DNA of 64,000 bases, from positions 159,782,635 through 159,846,634 of the forward strand of contig VDFB02047230.1 of the NCBI GenBank assembly GCA_007258455.2, in the 5' to 3' direction. The notes beneath the pieces were generated by a model. It searched no databases, was not told where the DNA came from, and worked only from the letters and a program-made list of their open reading frames with translations. The translations under genes were made by a program, and so were the position numbers. Positions 24,890 to 36,379 of the stretch are shown in pieces (position 1 is the first letter of the stretch; the number at the start of each line of letters is the position of its first letter). Source of the DNA: Sequoia sempervirens (taxonomy: Eukaryota; Streptophyta; Pinopsida; Cupressales; Cupressaceae).

Positions 24890-27800
24890 AAATGGGAAGT
24901 CATATTGCACATATTATACCCGATGTTGATCCTTCCCACACCAAATTTCTTCTCCCCTTCTTATGGTTACCTTCATTTTTCCCAAAAGAAGCTTTAGATG
25001 GTCATTTTCCTTGGTTGGCATCTCAATATTTCTTATATCCTTCCATGACCATGTCTTGTGCCCTTTTGTCCATTGCTCCTCCATGTAGTCTCTTACCTTG
25101 ACATCCCATTCTTCTTTTAGTCTTTCCTTGATTCGCCTCATATTCAAGCATCTGTCTATACTTGGGAGGCTGCACCATGATCCTCCCAAAAGAGTGTTGT
25201 TCTACCATCCCTCACACCCCATTATATATAATATAGAATCAGTTGTCAACAAGCTCTCATAAAATTCTAGATTCTCGAGCCCTTAATTCGACTATCCATT
25301 AGGAGGATTTCATTTGCAATGTCACCATTTAAATATTTCTTCTATAGCAGCCTCACCCATTTACCTCCATTATTGGTATACATACTCCATACTAATTTGG
25401 CTCCTAATGGTTTATTCTATTTTAACATATTTCGTAGCCCAATTATGCTTGAATCCTTCTTCCTACATATTTTATCCCATGCTATCATTGCAATTTTCTT
25501 CTTCTTCGTAGCTCCTTGCCAAAAATCCCGCATGTGTTGATTTAGTGTTGTTGCTTTGCTGCTAGATAATGATAAATAAGACATCAAGTAGATTGGAAGC
25601 GCAAAAAATGTCGTCTTTAGCATTACTATTCTTCATGTCCATGATAACCACCTCCTATTCTAGGCTGACATGCACTTCTGCACCTTTTCCACTAGGGGGT
25701 CCCAAAGATAATTTGATCTAACCCCTTTTTCCAAAGGGAGACCAAGGTATGTTACTAGAAGCTGACCCATCCTAAAGTTGAGTATCCTTAAAATTTCCCG
25801 TGCTTCCAATGGTTTGAAATTTATAAAGATCTCTAATTTTTCATTGCTCACCTGCTATCTTGAGGCATTTGCATACATTTCCAAAATCCTCCTATATTCC
25901 AAAGCCTCCTTCATTTTGACAGTTCCCATAAGGAGTGTTTCATCAACAAATTATTGATGAGTGATTGATGGGAATCCATTGGTAACTTTAATGCCTTCAA
26001 TAAGCCCCACTACAACCGCATTGGAGATTGATTGACCTAATGCTTCCACTATCAGAATGTACAGGAAGGGAGAGAGAGGTTCACCCTGATGAAGGTCCCT
26101 AGAGGATTTAGAAAAACCTTTCAAATATCCATTGATCAAGATTGAGTATCTAGGGCTCAAGACACAATTGAATATCTAGTCTATCCATTGCCTATTAAAA
26201 CCATATGCTTCCAATACTTTTCACAAAAACCTCCAATCCACTTTATTGTATGCCTTTTTATGTCCAACTTTATCAGCATACCTTCCTTTTGACTACTTTG
26301 CAATGTATAAATGGCTTCTTGAGTGATAATCACCCCTTCCAAGATTGATCTCTAGGGGATAAAACTTGTTTTTTGTTCAGAGATCAGAGATGGTAAGATC
26401 CTTTTCATCCTATTAGCAATTGCTTTCACCATTATCTTATACAACATGTTGTAGAGTGCAATGGGACAAAATTCATCCACTAAAGTAAGCTTTTCCTTCT
26501 TCGAGATGAAGGCTAGGAAGGTATTATTGATTTCTCATAGTATTTTGCCTAACATTCTTGATTCCTCTATTGCCTCTACCACTTCCCCCCATAATACTCC
26601 AACATTTTTGGAAGAAAAGAGCTTGAAATCCATCTAGTCCCAGTGACTTATCTAGGTACAATTGAAATGTGGAAATCTTGATCTCCTGGTTTGAGAAATG
26701 GATTTGTAGAACTTTGTTCTGATCCTCTGTTATTAGCTTCGGGATGTTGCTCAACATATACCGTTGAGATGCAAGAAGAGAGCTATTCTCATTGTTTAAA
26801 AGTTGCTTAAAGAAGCTCATTGCTTCCTCCTTGACTACTTCTGCTCCTCCACCTCTACACCATTTTCCAATCTCATCCTTATTATTTTGTTTTTCTCCCT
26901 CCCCACTCTTGTGGAGTTGTGGAAGAACTTTGAATTTCTATCTCCCTCCTTGAACTAGGTTTCGTGGGATTTTTTATGCCAAAATATTTCCCCCTTTACC
27001 AAAACGTCCTCCAACTTTCTCAAGAGCTCTTTCTTCAAAATGTAGAGTTCTACATCCATTCCTCTTTCCAACACCATCCTATTTAGTTGATCTAGTTCAA
27101 CCTCCAACTTTATTTTCTCCTCAAAAATGTTGCCAAAATTAGTCTTATTCCATTCCTTTACCTGTTGTTTGATCAATTTTAGCTTTGATACCACCCTGAA
27201 CATTTTATTTCCTTATGGCTCCACCTATGACCACCATTTCTCCACTCATTGTATAAATCTAGGATCCTTGAACCATATTTTTTAAAATTTGAAGGGGCAA
27301 CGTGATGGCTTTTAATCTCCTAAAATTTCTAGACATATCGGATTGTGATCAAACCCTGTTTGAGTCAAGATTCTACACTCCAAAGTGTATGGGAATGATG
27401 CAAAGTCTCCTTTGAATAGAAATTTGTCCAACTTATTTGCAATGTTATTGAATCCTAATCTATGATTAGACCATGTGTACTGCCCGTTCACCATGGGGAT
27501 TTCCATTAGCAAATTTCTATTGAAAAATTCCTCAAAGTCCAAGTGTGATTGATACTTCCTCCTTACTCCCCCTTTTTTGTCACTATTGTGCAGAATGATG
27601 TTGAAGTACCCTCCAATGATGTAAGAAGTTGACCTTTCAGCCATTAAAAAGGATCCAATCTCCCCCCATGCTTCTCTTTTTCTTGTACAATAGGAGGGAC
27701 CATACAGATTGATTAGAGTGAAAGATAGATTTGATACCAAACTCCTAAACCGGTGGGCCAACCAAAATTTTCTCCCTGTTACCTCTTCCACATACACATT

Positions 27801-27927
27801 TTGGGGTTTCCACATGGTCACTAGACCCCCCGATGCTCCATCCAACTCCACAAATGAAACCAACCAAAATTTGTTTTTGCTTTTGAATACCTCTAATTCT
27901 TTACTATTCAACTTTGTTTCTTGAATT
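24890..27927 (-). pseudogene. L1-type LINE ORF2, main part (endonuclease, RT)
   Basis: Read right to left, the frame pieces follow the order of plant L1 ORF2. The endonuclease (27927-27312) has an IQETK motif, an INLYGP motif and FDHNPI near its end. A linker contains WNKTNFGNI (about 27130). The reverse transcriptase contains LGLDGFQALFFQ (about 26640) and GEPLSPFLYI (about 26075), followed by a YLGLPL motif (about 25740) and a distal part to about 24914. Stops and frameshifts are frequent. The catalytic FADD motif reads FVDE (25939-25950) with a TAA just before it, so the polymerase is dead. The beginning of the same ORF lies 13.85 kb away at 41785-41877, because an LTR element inserted between them. 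Confidence 0.9.
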
Positions 27928-27932
27928 AAGAT
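27928..27932. repeat. target site duplication AAGAT, left copy
   Basis: AAGAT lies directly before the left LTR of E1. The same five bases occur at 41780-41784, directly after the right LTR. Five bases is the usual duplication length for plant LTR retrotransposons. Confidence 0.9.
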
Positions 27933-28974
27933 TGTGTGCAATGTTTTTCTCCTAGTCTAAAATGCAAAACGAAATGAAATGCAAGCAAGGGAAACACAAA
28001 CAACACCTCAAGATTAGGATTAAGATGAAACTCAAACTTAAAATGACAATAAAACCGATTTTTCCTTGTTTGAGCTTGATGAAGTTGTTTGCCCTCATTG
28101 ATAGCTTGATGTGTGTGCTCCTAGAATGATTTTGGCAGCATAACGACTTGGTTTTGCTTGATTTCGATGCAAAGATGGTGGATTTGACTATGGATGCAAG
28201 ATGGTAGTGTGTGCTTGAGAGATTGAGAGGATGAATTCTTGAGAGCTTGATAATGGTTAGGGTTTCAAAAATGGCTAAGTGCTAGTCATTTAACCAAGGG
28301 AGATGGAATGAACGGTGGAGATTGAAAGAGGACAAGAGATCAAGGGTTGAGATCAAAGAGTTGACCAAAGGAATTACAAATTCCTTTTTTAATGTGCATG
28401 GGCATGATAAAAGGAATTGAAAATTCCTTAGAAACCTTGGGTGAATAAAATGGAATTTAAAATTCCATTGGGAAGGTCATGGGGATTGTAAATGGAATTA
28501 AAAATTCAACGAGAGGATCTTGGGAAGACAAAAAATGAATTGAAAATTCCATGGGGGATGGGGAGAGTTGACCAAAGGGGTTGATTAGATTAGCTAACCA
28601 ATGATTAGATGACAGTTAGGTGGCTAATGAAGATTAGGAGCCAACTTACAAAAGTTGGAGGATGTGACACATCCTAATCATGGATTAGACATGTGTACAC
28701 CCCTAATGATGGGATTAGGAGGTGGATTAGGATTAGGTGGATGGATGGGAGATAAAGGGAATTAAATAAATGGATTATTTATTTAATTCCTTGAAGGAAA
28801 GGAATAAAGGGTAAGTTATTTAATTATTTAACCAAATACCTTAGGGATTTAGAGGGATTTTAGGGGTATTAATTAAATAATAGTAATATTACTTAATTAA
28901 TGCAAATAAGAAGATATTTAGATGAAAAAGGATAAATTTGATCAAGTATAAGTGGTCAAATTTAGGTGTCTACA
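27933..28974 (-). repeat. E1 3' LTR
   Basis: The segment starts TGTGTGCAATG and ends GTGTCTACA on the plus strand. It aligns end to end with 40739-41779. It contains several short palindromes built on an AATT(t/a)AAATT core (28367-28570), and a strong inverted repeat with 14-base arms at 28758-28790. No TATA box is obvious. Confidence 0.9.
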
Positions 28975-28988
28975 TTTTTCCCCTCTTT
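28975..28988 (-). other. E1 polypurine tract
   Basis: The plus strand reads TTTTTCCCCTCTTT, so the minus strand reads AAAGAGGGGAAAAA directly before the LTR start. It sets the orientation of E1. Confidence 0.85.
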
Positions 28989-29394
28989 GAGATGGTGTTA
29001 CGAAGTAGCATCATTTCAAAGAATATTAAAACATAGAACCCGAAAGAAGATGGTTAGATTGGGAAAGATGCCCTAGTCATCAAAGGAGTGACTAGGAAGA
29101 AGGATGATAGAAGTGAAGATGAAGATTAGGGATTGAGGATGCCCCCTTGAGAGGAAATGTAGGTTCAAGAGAACATGGGTGTGCTATCAAAATGGATGAG
29201 ATGATGAAAGGGTAGATGGGGAAGATGATGCAAAATGATGGATAAGAGAAGATGATAAGCGATAGTAGATTGGGAAGAGAAGATGGGGAAAAGGGGAGGA
29301 ACAATGGATTCAAGGACAAATGTTATGTTGCTCCAGTCAAGCTACAAGCCAAAATGGGTTGATGATGGATGAAACATTGTTGATGAGGGAATAA

Positions 29395-29700
29395 TTTATC
29401 CCAAAATGATGCAAAGGGATAGGGAAGGATACATCTCGATGATGATGATGATGAGAGTGTTGTTGATGAGGCAAGGATACATCCCAAAACAACCCAAAAG
29501 GATAGGGAAGGAGACATCCCAATGATAATGATGAAAGTGTTGTTGATGAGGGAAGGACACATCCCAAAACAACACAAAAGGATAGGGAAGGGTGCGTCCC
29601 GATGATGATGATGATGAAAGTGTTGTTGATGAGGGAAGGATACATCCAAAAATAACACAAAAGGATAGGGAAGGATACATCTCGATGATGATGATGATTG
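29395..29700. repeat. tandem array, about 82-bp unit, four copies
   Basis: The word GATAGGGAAGG recurs at 29418, 29501, 29581 and 29663, giving spacings of 83, 80 and 82. Each unit also holds a (GAT)n run and a TGTTGTTGATGAGG block. The (GAT)n length explains the spacing change. Confidence 0.85.
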
Positions 29701-29823
29701 GATCAAGGCTTGTAGCAAGGCTGGGAACAAGGCCAAGGATGTGATTAGATGATTTGTGTTAGATTGAGTGGATGAGGATTGGATGGAGATGTGAGATTGT
29801 TGAAACGAATGAAAATGATGAAG

Positions 29824-30045
29824 GAAAAGATGCTTAGAATAACCAATCTATATTATCCTAAGAAGATTGAAGAGATGATGATATGATGAGGATTAAAGAA
29901 AAGATGCTTAGAATAACCAATCTATATTATCCTAAGAAGATTGAAGAGATGATGATATGATGAGGATTAAAGAAAAGATGCTTAGAATAACCAATCTATA
30001 TTATCCTAAGAAGATTGAAGAGATGATGATATGATGAAGATGAAG
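29824..30045. repeat. tandem array, 74-bp unit, three copies
   Basis: Units begin at 29824, 29898 and 29972 with GAAAAGATGCTTAGAATAA. The copies are almost identical over most of their length, so the array is young. Confidence 0.92.
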
Positions 30046-31332
30046 ATAGTGGAGTGATGAAAATAGATTGGATGAAGGATAAATGCATAGTAACCAAATC
30101 AAGCAGGTTAATTGTTATGTGTTATGCCGCCATGTAATGAGCACTTAATTTGATATAGCATGAGATAATATGCACCAGGGTATGATGAACCAAGGTGACG
30201 ATGTACCACATGCATGGGACTGACACAACAAACAAAAAGGTTAGTCCAACATCCCAAAGTCATAGGGGGATTTGGTAGGGCCAATGTTGGAAAACCACAA
30301 ACACAAAGGATGCCCCAGCCTAACACAAGATCACGTGGATCTTGGTGGGTACTACATGGGACGAACAAGAAGACAAAAACAAAAAAAATATTAAGATATG
30401 CCCCTATGTTTACCAGTCAAACCACACCATGATATGATGGATCAAGGCAACCCCAATGAGGTATGATAGGGAGCTCAAATGATAAAAATAATGCCAAAAG
30501 TGTCAAAAGATCACAATCAATTTCAAATGTCCTTTGCCACAGGATCAAAAGGTGGATGGGATTGATGCGGTCTGATGAGGAAGGATGCATCCTGTTAAGA
30601 CCAAAGATGAAGACTAAACTAAGAGATCGACATGACTTAGGACACTCAAGACTGATTGAACCTCATGATACTAATGGATCTTGTTTGTTAAGAACCAACT
30701 AGATAAGGACATAACTTGATGAAGCAACACATGAAACGAGAGACACGAGACAAGACAAACACAATCTAAAGACCTAGGGGCTCGGGGGCTGATCAAGGAT
30801 TAGCCTTGCCTACGTGAAATCGCAGAGCCCTCATAGTTCGATAAAAGATCATGGATAAAAGCAGAAAGAGGACAATGGTGACGAAGATGGAAGAAAGAGA
30901 CCAGACAAACAAAATCCCCGAGGGAGGATCAAATGATAAACCTTTCCTACATGAAAGCATAGGGGCAACATAGTTTGATAAAAGGCCGATGAGCGACCAT
31001 GGATAAAGGATGATGAGATGACCAATGATAAGTGGATAAAATGATGAAACCAATACGATGAGACAAGATAGATCATGTGGATTGGATGATGGTGATCAGG
31101 TGTAGATTAGGTATGGGATAGTTTTCCAAATCAACAAAAGATGAATTGGGAAGATGATACGATGGAGAGATGAGTGATGAGAAGTGACATGAGATTGGAA
31201 AGATGTGTGAAAGAAGTGGGAGTGATGACAATGAGATAGATGACACTGGGTTGCATGGGGAGAAGCCTATAGCTAGATACCAATGAAAAAGGATTATGAG
31301 ATGGGATGAAGATAAAGAAGAATGGATAGGGA

Positions 31333-31465
31333 AATAAGGATGGGGGATGGAAGGGATTGTTTGGATGGATGAATAGGAAGATAAGGATGGGGAGATGGAA
31401 AGCATTTTTGGATGGGTAAGGAGATAAGGATGGGGAGATGGAACGGATGATAGGATCGATGAATA
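31333..31465. repeat. short tandem array, about 45-bp unit, three copies
   Basis: A motif of the form ATAAGGATGGGGAGATGGAA recurs with spacings of about 46 and 43 bases within the purine-rich block. The copies are imperfect. Confidence 0.6.
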
Positions 31466-32380
31466 ATGTCTTCAAGGACTATGTCACAAAGAAGGAGATT
31501 CCCTGCTCTAGATATGTCATGTATGATGAGGCAAGAGGGATGGAAGGTAGAAAGATGGGAAAATAAGGGAGTGATATAGATATGGATAGGATGCATGGAT
31601 AAGGAAGGGAGATTGATGGTAGCATGATGAGTGGGTAGGGGAGGTAGATGGATGTGGATAAGTATTAGGATAGTGTATATAGGTGAGGGGGATGTATGCC
31701 AAGAGGTGTCCAAAGCATGCATAGATAGGTGCCCTTATCTTTATCAAGATCACAAGGAGGATGGAGGGATTGGGATAAATGAGATATGACAGGTAGGATG
31801 TGTAAGATAGGTGGGATGGAGGAGATGGGTGAAGGGGATGCAGTTGCCCCCAAGTGTGGGAGTAAGTTGGATGAGGGGTTTACACATGATGCCTGTTTTC
31901 CAGGTTTTCATCACAGTACTTATGCAAGGTGCTTGTTTGCCATGTTTTTACCATTGGATGAATTATTTCTCTTTACTATTTTTTTTTTACTTTTTGGATT
32001 TTTTTGGATTTTTGGATAGTATGTGGATGGAGGTGGATAAGGATAGGGATGTGGATAAGTGGATTTAGAAGATATGTGATAAGGAGATGGATGAAGGACT
32101 CAAGCATCAAGTTTCATATGAGGTATTAAGAGCCCATGTGTGAAGTGACTATTGGATGTTGGTACAACCTTATTAGGATAAATGGATTATGCAAGAGGAT
32201 GGATTAAATGGATTTGATGTGGGAGATATGTGGGATAATGGCTGGGATATTGAAAAGTGTATGGATGGAATGATGTTGTAGATATGCGATGGGGGAATGT
32301 TTTTTAGACCAACATTGGTGCATATGGTGGTGGATGTGAAAGGATAGGAGGACATTAGGGGAAATTTACACAAAAAATGG

Positions 32381-34258
32381 GCCTCCTAAGGATGACATCA
32401 TTAGCTTTTTAAGTTATCAAAAATTAACTAAAAGATGACATCAACCTGTACGGTGACATCATCCAAAATAAAAATAAAATTATTTATTTTATAAAATAAA
32501 ACTTTCTTAAATCCTATGAATTAACTCATGATGGCTAATTTAACTCTACATATCCTATTCTATCTCATTCATCTTTCTAAATATAAAATATTCTTTAAAA
32601 AAAATAAAATTATATTCTTAAGTTCTATTATAGAAATTATTATGTTTTAAAAAAAAACTTTTTCATTCTTAAAATAAAATATATATAAACAGTATTTCAA
32701 AAAAAAATTCTTAAAAATATTTTAAATTTTTTGAATGAAATTAATTTGTAATAAAATTCATAGTAACATTGACATAGTTGACTCATCCAGCTAAGCTAAT
32801 AATTTATCCAAGTTCTTTAATAGTTGATCTCAAATTTATTAACCAAACAATATTATTTTATTATTTTATTTATTATTGTCAATAATTATTGTTATGTGCA
32901 TACTTGTTAATATTTGACTAATATTTATTTATTTATAAATATATGGAAAAGAATAATAATGATCATATGTAAATAATTGTTTATTCATTTATTTCTTTTC
33001 CTCAATTTTAAAACTACTTAAAAACTATTTTATTTATTTAATTCAATATCTATTTTTCTAAACAAGATAAAAAAAACTACACTAATTACATGTAGTTTTT
33101 AAATCAGTAAAATTTTATTTCTTTCAATATATATATAATACCTAAAATGATCTCTAAAAGAAAAACTAGAGATTTTTTTTAAAAATCTTTTAGTATATGC
33201 TTACTTTAATTAAATACATCTCTTTCACATAAATTTTACCTAACTCCTTATATAGCACTAAAATTTTATAACTTTGATTTCTTTTTAAGTCCCTTTTAGG
33301 AATCCCTATGTAAGATAATATGTGGATTAAAATGCTAATTTTATTAGTCGATAGGCTATTTATTGTGGGATTTTCCCATCGGAATAGTCTCACGCCTGAG
33401 ATCTCTTATGGTTGAAAATAAATTTTGAATGGTTAAGATGTCTATAAGTTGAACCAAAAAATTTCTCGGTGGTTGAAACTCTCTCACACTTGAAAAAAAA
33501 ATTGATCTTGCATTTAATACCTTTCATTGTCAATCTCCAAATTAGATTGGATTTCATTCACAAGCAAAAAATCTTGTCTTCAGCTCATGAATCTAAGTAG
33601 TCCTAAAATCCCTTTATTTTTAGATTTCATTTACTGTAAATAGATTAAATGCAACAACTGTAGTGAGCTTGGTTTTGGTTCGTCTGTGTAGGAACTTTCT
33701 CATTAGAATATTGGACAACATGACACAATTTGTGCAGAGTATTGAGGTAAGTCACTTACCATGGTTTTAGTAAGTTTATTTTTTTGGAATATGTGCATTT
33801 CCAAATCATTTTTCTTTGTGTTTAAGCCTCATTCGAAGCTCTTTGGCAGTTTCTATTGTCGTTGGTGACTCCAGTGTACCCATGACCATGCTCGCACATG
33901 ACCGTGTCTCCCAACATGTTGCGAAGGTATCGAATGCAAGTTAGTTAAGGCAATAATTATTTATTCTATTTTCTCCTCTATTTGTATTGAAATTGCAAGC
34001 ATTGAAAGTTCAAGTCGCCTTATTTTTTACTTTACATTTAATTTTTTAATTTGGAAATAGTTGGATGGGATTTTTCTTCTTGAGTGGAGAAGGAAAATTT
34101 ATAAAATATTGCCCCCTGAAACACATTAGAACAGGGGAGGATATTCAACTGCCCAAGAGATTGGTTGCAATATTTTTATTCATGACCATGGCATATTTTA
34201 TAGACCAGTTGTTTAGTTTCCAAGATAATTTGTTTGATAACAGTAATGGGGAGGTTTA
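32381..34258. other. very AT-rich E1 interior; one paralogous segment
   Basis: No gene is supported. The part 32450-33200 is extremely AT-rich. At 33720-33775 the plus strand has a segment ending TATTGAG followed by GTAAGTCACTTACCATGG, which matches the minus strand at about 9988-10040, including the splice-donor-like GTAAGT. Farther on, 33850-33925 could be read as an exon (TTTGGCAG acceptor, GCGAAG then GTATCG donor) with residues SIVVGDSSVPMTML, but the phases do not join. Confidence 0.4.
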
Positions 34259-35127
34259 AGTCCACTATTTAGAATGGATAGACTCATTGGAGCTACTTGT
34301 TGTTCTCAGTCTGTACGTGAAGTTACCAGTAGTAGTAAAATTGCTTGTATACAAAATCCATAGATAATTCCAAGCCATAGTCCTTGAAATATCCATAAAA
34401 TTTTGGGATAAGAAACAACTTAAAATATTAAAAAGTAATATTCTATTCCTTTGTTAGTAAACACCAATGTTTTTCTTGCAACCTATAGAGACTTGTGTGC
34501 TTACTGTACTCTTGCTAAGAGGAAACCAAGTGGGAAACATTTGAACAAGTCTCTTCCATATTTATTACTTTGGTAATTGTATAATGGTTTTATAAGTTAT
34601 AATACAACCAAGTCAAGCTTGTGATGGAAAATAGTTTGCATGTACCTATCAAATCAAATTTAGATGAATCATAGTATACAATTATGCAGCAATGAAGTCT
34701 AGCCAATGAGATGTTATATGAAGTTAGCTTTATGCCTACCCATTTTGAAACGAATAGACTACCATTCTCACTATTACCCATGACTACTTCATAGGATGCC
34801 TTATAACAAGGGAACTAATTATATTCTCAAACTGCCAATTGAATGTTAGAATTAGAATTTCAATAACCGTTTTATTTTTAGAATGTAGGGTTTTTATCAT
34901 TTATCTGTGAAAGATCTTATTTTGATAGCTTTACATCTATCTCTTAAGAATTGAAAACACAAATTTTAGAGTTTTGTAAATCAAATCAATGGGGAAAGTG
35001 TAACTGACCTTGCCACCAACATGTTGTACAAAGGCCAAAAGGATAGCTATAGGAATTCCAACCATGTAGTATGCCCCAAGATTAACATAAGCACCAAATT
35101 TTTGCCACCCACATCCTCTAGCAATGC
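34259..35127 (-). pseudogene. MATE-family transporter pseudogene, two C-terminal exons
   Basis: MATE (DETOX) proteins export organic compounds across membranes in exchange for protons or sodium. Exon a (35009-35127, 119 bp) is open and encodes about 40 residues starting GIARGCGWQKFGAYVNLG and ending QHVGGK, the hallmark segment in the C-terminal half of plant MATE proteins. It has a good acceptor (TTCCAG) and donor (AAG then GTCAGT). After a 625-bp intron, exon b starts at 34383 with GLWLGIIYGFCIQAI, the expected next segment. The acceptor before it reads AA instead of AG, and the Trp that normally follows TSRTD is TGA (34316-34318). Earlier exons were not found. The fragment lies inside E1. 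Confidence 0.85.
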
Positions 35128-35719
35128 CTGGAATATTATTTTTTGAAAATCACTACTTAAACAAAAATTGTTTTCGTAGCATTTATTAATGCTATCCCAA
35201 CTTCAAGTAGAATATAATTTCCCCAACTATGACTATTGAGGGTAAAACTTAACCTAAAAGAGTGCCTTAGATTGCATCCAAAATTGAGGAGCTTGCTAGC
35301 AGGGGATCATGGTTGCAACATAATCAATGAACTCCTTTTCATTGATGTAAGTATAGCCCCGAAAATTTTGTATATAAAGAATGAAAGACATCCTACCATG
35401 ACTGCTCATGTTATTGACATAAAGAACACTACATAAACTACTAAGTGTGTATGATTTTGAAGGTGTACCCTTAAAAAAACCACTACAAAGATTAACACCC
35501 TTAAACAAACCACTACAAATATCAACCCTTAAACAAACCCTTGCATATGACCATTCAAGGAATTGCAGGAACCAAAAATTCTTATCTTATTGCTTGCATA
35601 AGAAATGCACTTCAAAAGTAAGCTACTACAACAAAAGAGACAACTGCTTGCTTGATCAAATATGGTTAGATGATATTGTAGAGTTTGTAGATCCAATTAA
35701 ATACATACCACTTATGTAA
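35128..35719. other. no gene; short 30-bp tandem repeat
   Basis: A unit of about 30 bases (CCCTTAAACAAACCACTACAA) occurs about 2.5 times at 35468-35535. The open frame at 35447-35719 spans it and has no recognised domain. The copia remnant may begin within this stretch. Confidence 0.5.
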
Positions 35720-36369
35720 AGGTTGATCTACACAATAACAACAAGATCGGTTGTTTCTTTTGTTATTGGAGTCTCTCTAGATTTATACAACACCATAGAG
35801 AAAATCATTGGGTTGCAATAAAGTGAGTTTTTTGATATCTCAAGCGAATTGAACACAATGGACTAAAATTTCCCAAAGCACAAGATTTCAAAGTAGTTGG
35901 ATGTTCATATTTTGACTACACAAACTACTTGGAAGAAGGAAAATCTACTTAATGTTTTAATGCATCTAGGATTGATCATCATTTTTTGGAAGTCAAAGAA
36001 GCAATAAGTACCAATTCTCTCATCAATGGAAGTAGAATATGTGGTAGCTTCAAAGGAAACAAGATAAATTTTATGGCTTAGAAGGATTCTTGAAGATTTG
36101 TAAGAGAAACAAGTTTTTTCCGCATCTCTCATTGTTGACAACACTTCTAAAATCAAAATGGCAAGAAATCCAATTTTTCATGACTGAACCAAGCCCATCA
36201 ACACAAACGTTCATTTGTTTCAGAATCATGTAAAAATTGGTAACATATAGCTAAAATATTTCCCAACTATAGAACAGCCAACTAACATCTTGACCGAAGT
36301 GCTTGGAAGAGAATAAAAAAGTTGAAATATTCAAAGACATACTTGGTCTCGCAACACCACCTTTGGATT
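35720..36369 (+). pseudogene. Ty1-copia RNase H / polyprotein C-terminus remnant
   Basis: Pieces in changing frames follow the order of the copia polyprotein end. They are HHRENHWVAIK and YLKRIEHNGLKF (about 35780-35880), VVGCSYFDYTNYLEEGKST (about 35890-35950), a part matching the usual NPxFHxRTKHI segment (NPIFHD, about 36170), then FPTIEQPTNILTEVLGRE (about 36260-36310). At least six stops and several frameshifts interrupt it. It is followed directly by a polypurine tract and an LTR, so this is the 3' end of a 5'-truncated copia element on the plus strand, opposite to E1. Confidence 0.75.
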
Positions 36370-36379
36370 AAGGGGGGAA
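36370..36379 (+). other. copia polypurine tract
   Basis: AAGGGGGGAA lies between the RNase H remnant and the TG that starts the LTR. Confidence 0.75.

Larger units (their letters stand above)
28989..32380. other. purine-rich non-coding interior of E1
   Basis: For about 3.4 kb the plus strand is dominated by G and A (GATGAT, GGATGG and AAGATG words), so the minus strand is a pyrimidine tract. Long open frames on the minus strand are made of Ser, Pro, His, Leu and Ile only, as expected of translated low-complexity sequence. Three short tandem arrays are listed separately. The skew ends sharply near 32.4 kb. The stretch sits just upstream of the polypurine tract in the sense of the element. Confidence 0.75.

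Noticed and set aside
27942..27943. Left boundary of the E1 LTR at this TG
   Set aside because: The flanking bases then give no target duplication. Starting at 27933 gives exact AAGAT copies, equal LTR lengths and agreement with the solo LTR at 18408.
29395..29700. Regularly spaced repeats resembling a CRISPR array
   Set aside because: The spacers are repeats too, unit length follows (GAT)n changes, and the context is a plant retroelement. The same applies to 52022-52412 and 59220-59580.
29323..31853. Long overlapping open frames on the minus strand with Ser/Pro/His/Ile-rich products
   Set aside because: They translate the purine-rich tandem sequence in several frames at once; composition follows the repeat, and there is no domain.
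33850..33925. Exon-like segment with acceptor, donor and open frame
   Set aside because: Its phase does not join the exon-like segment at 33.7 kb, and I recognise no protein family.
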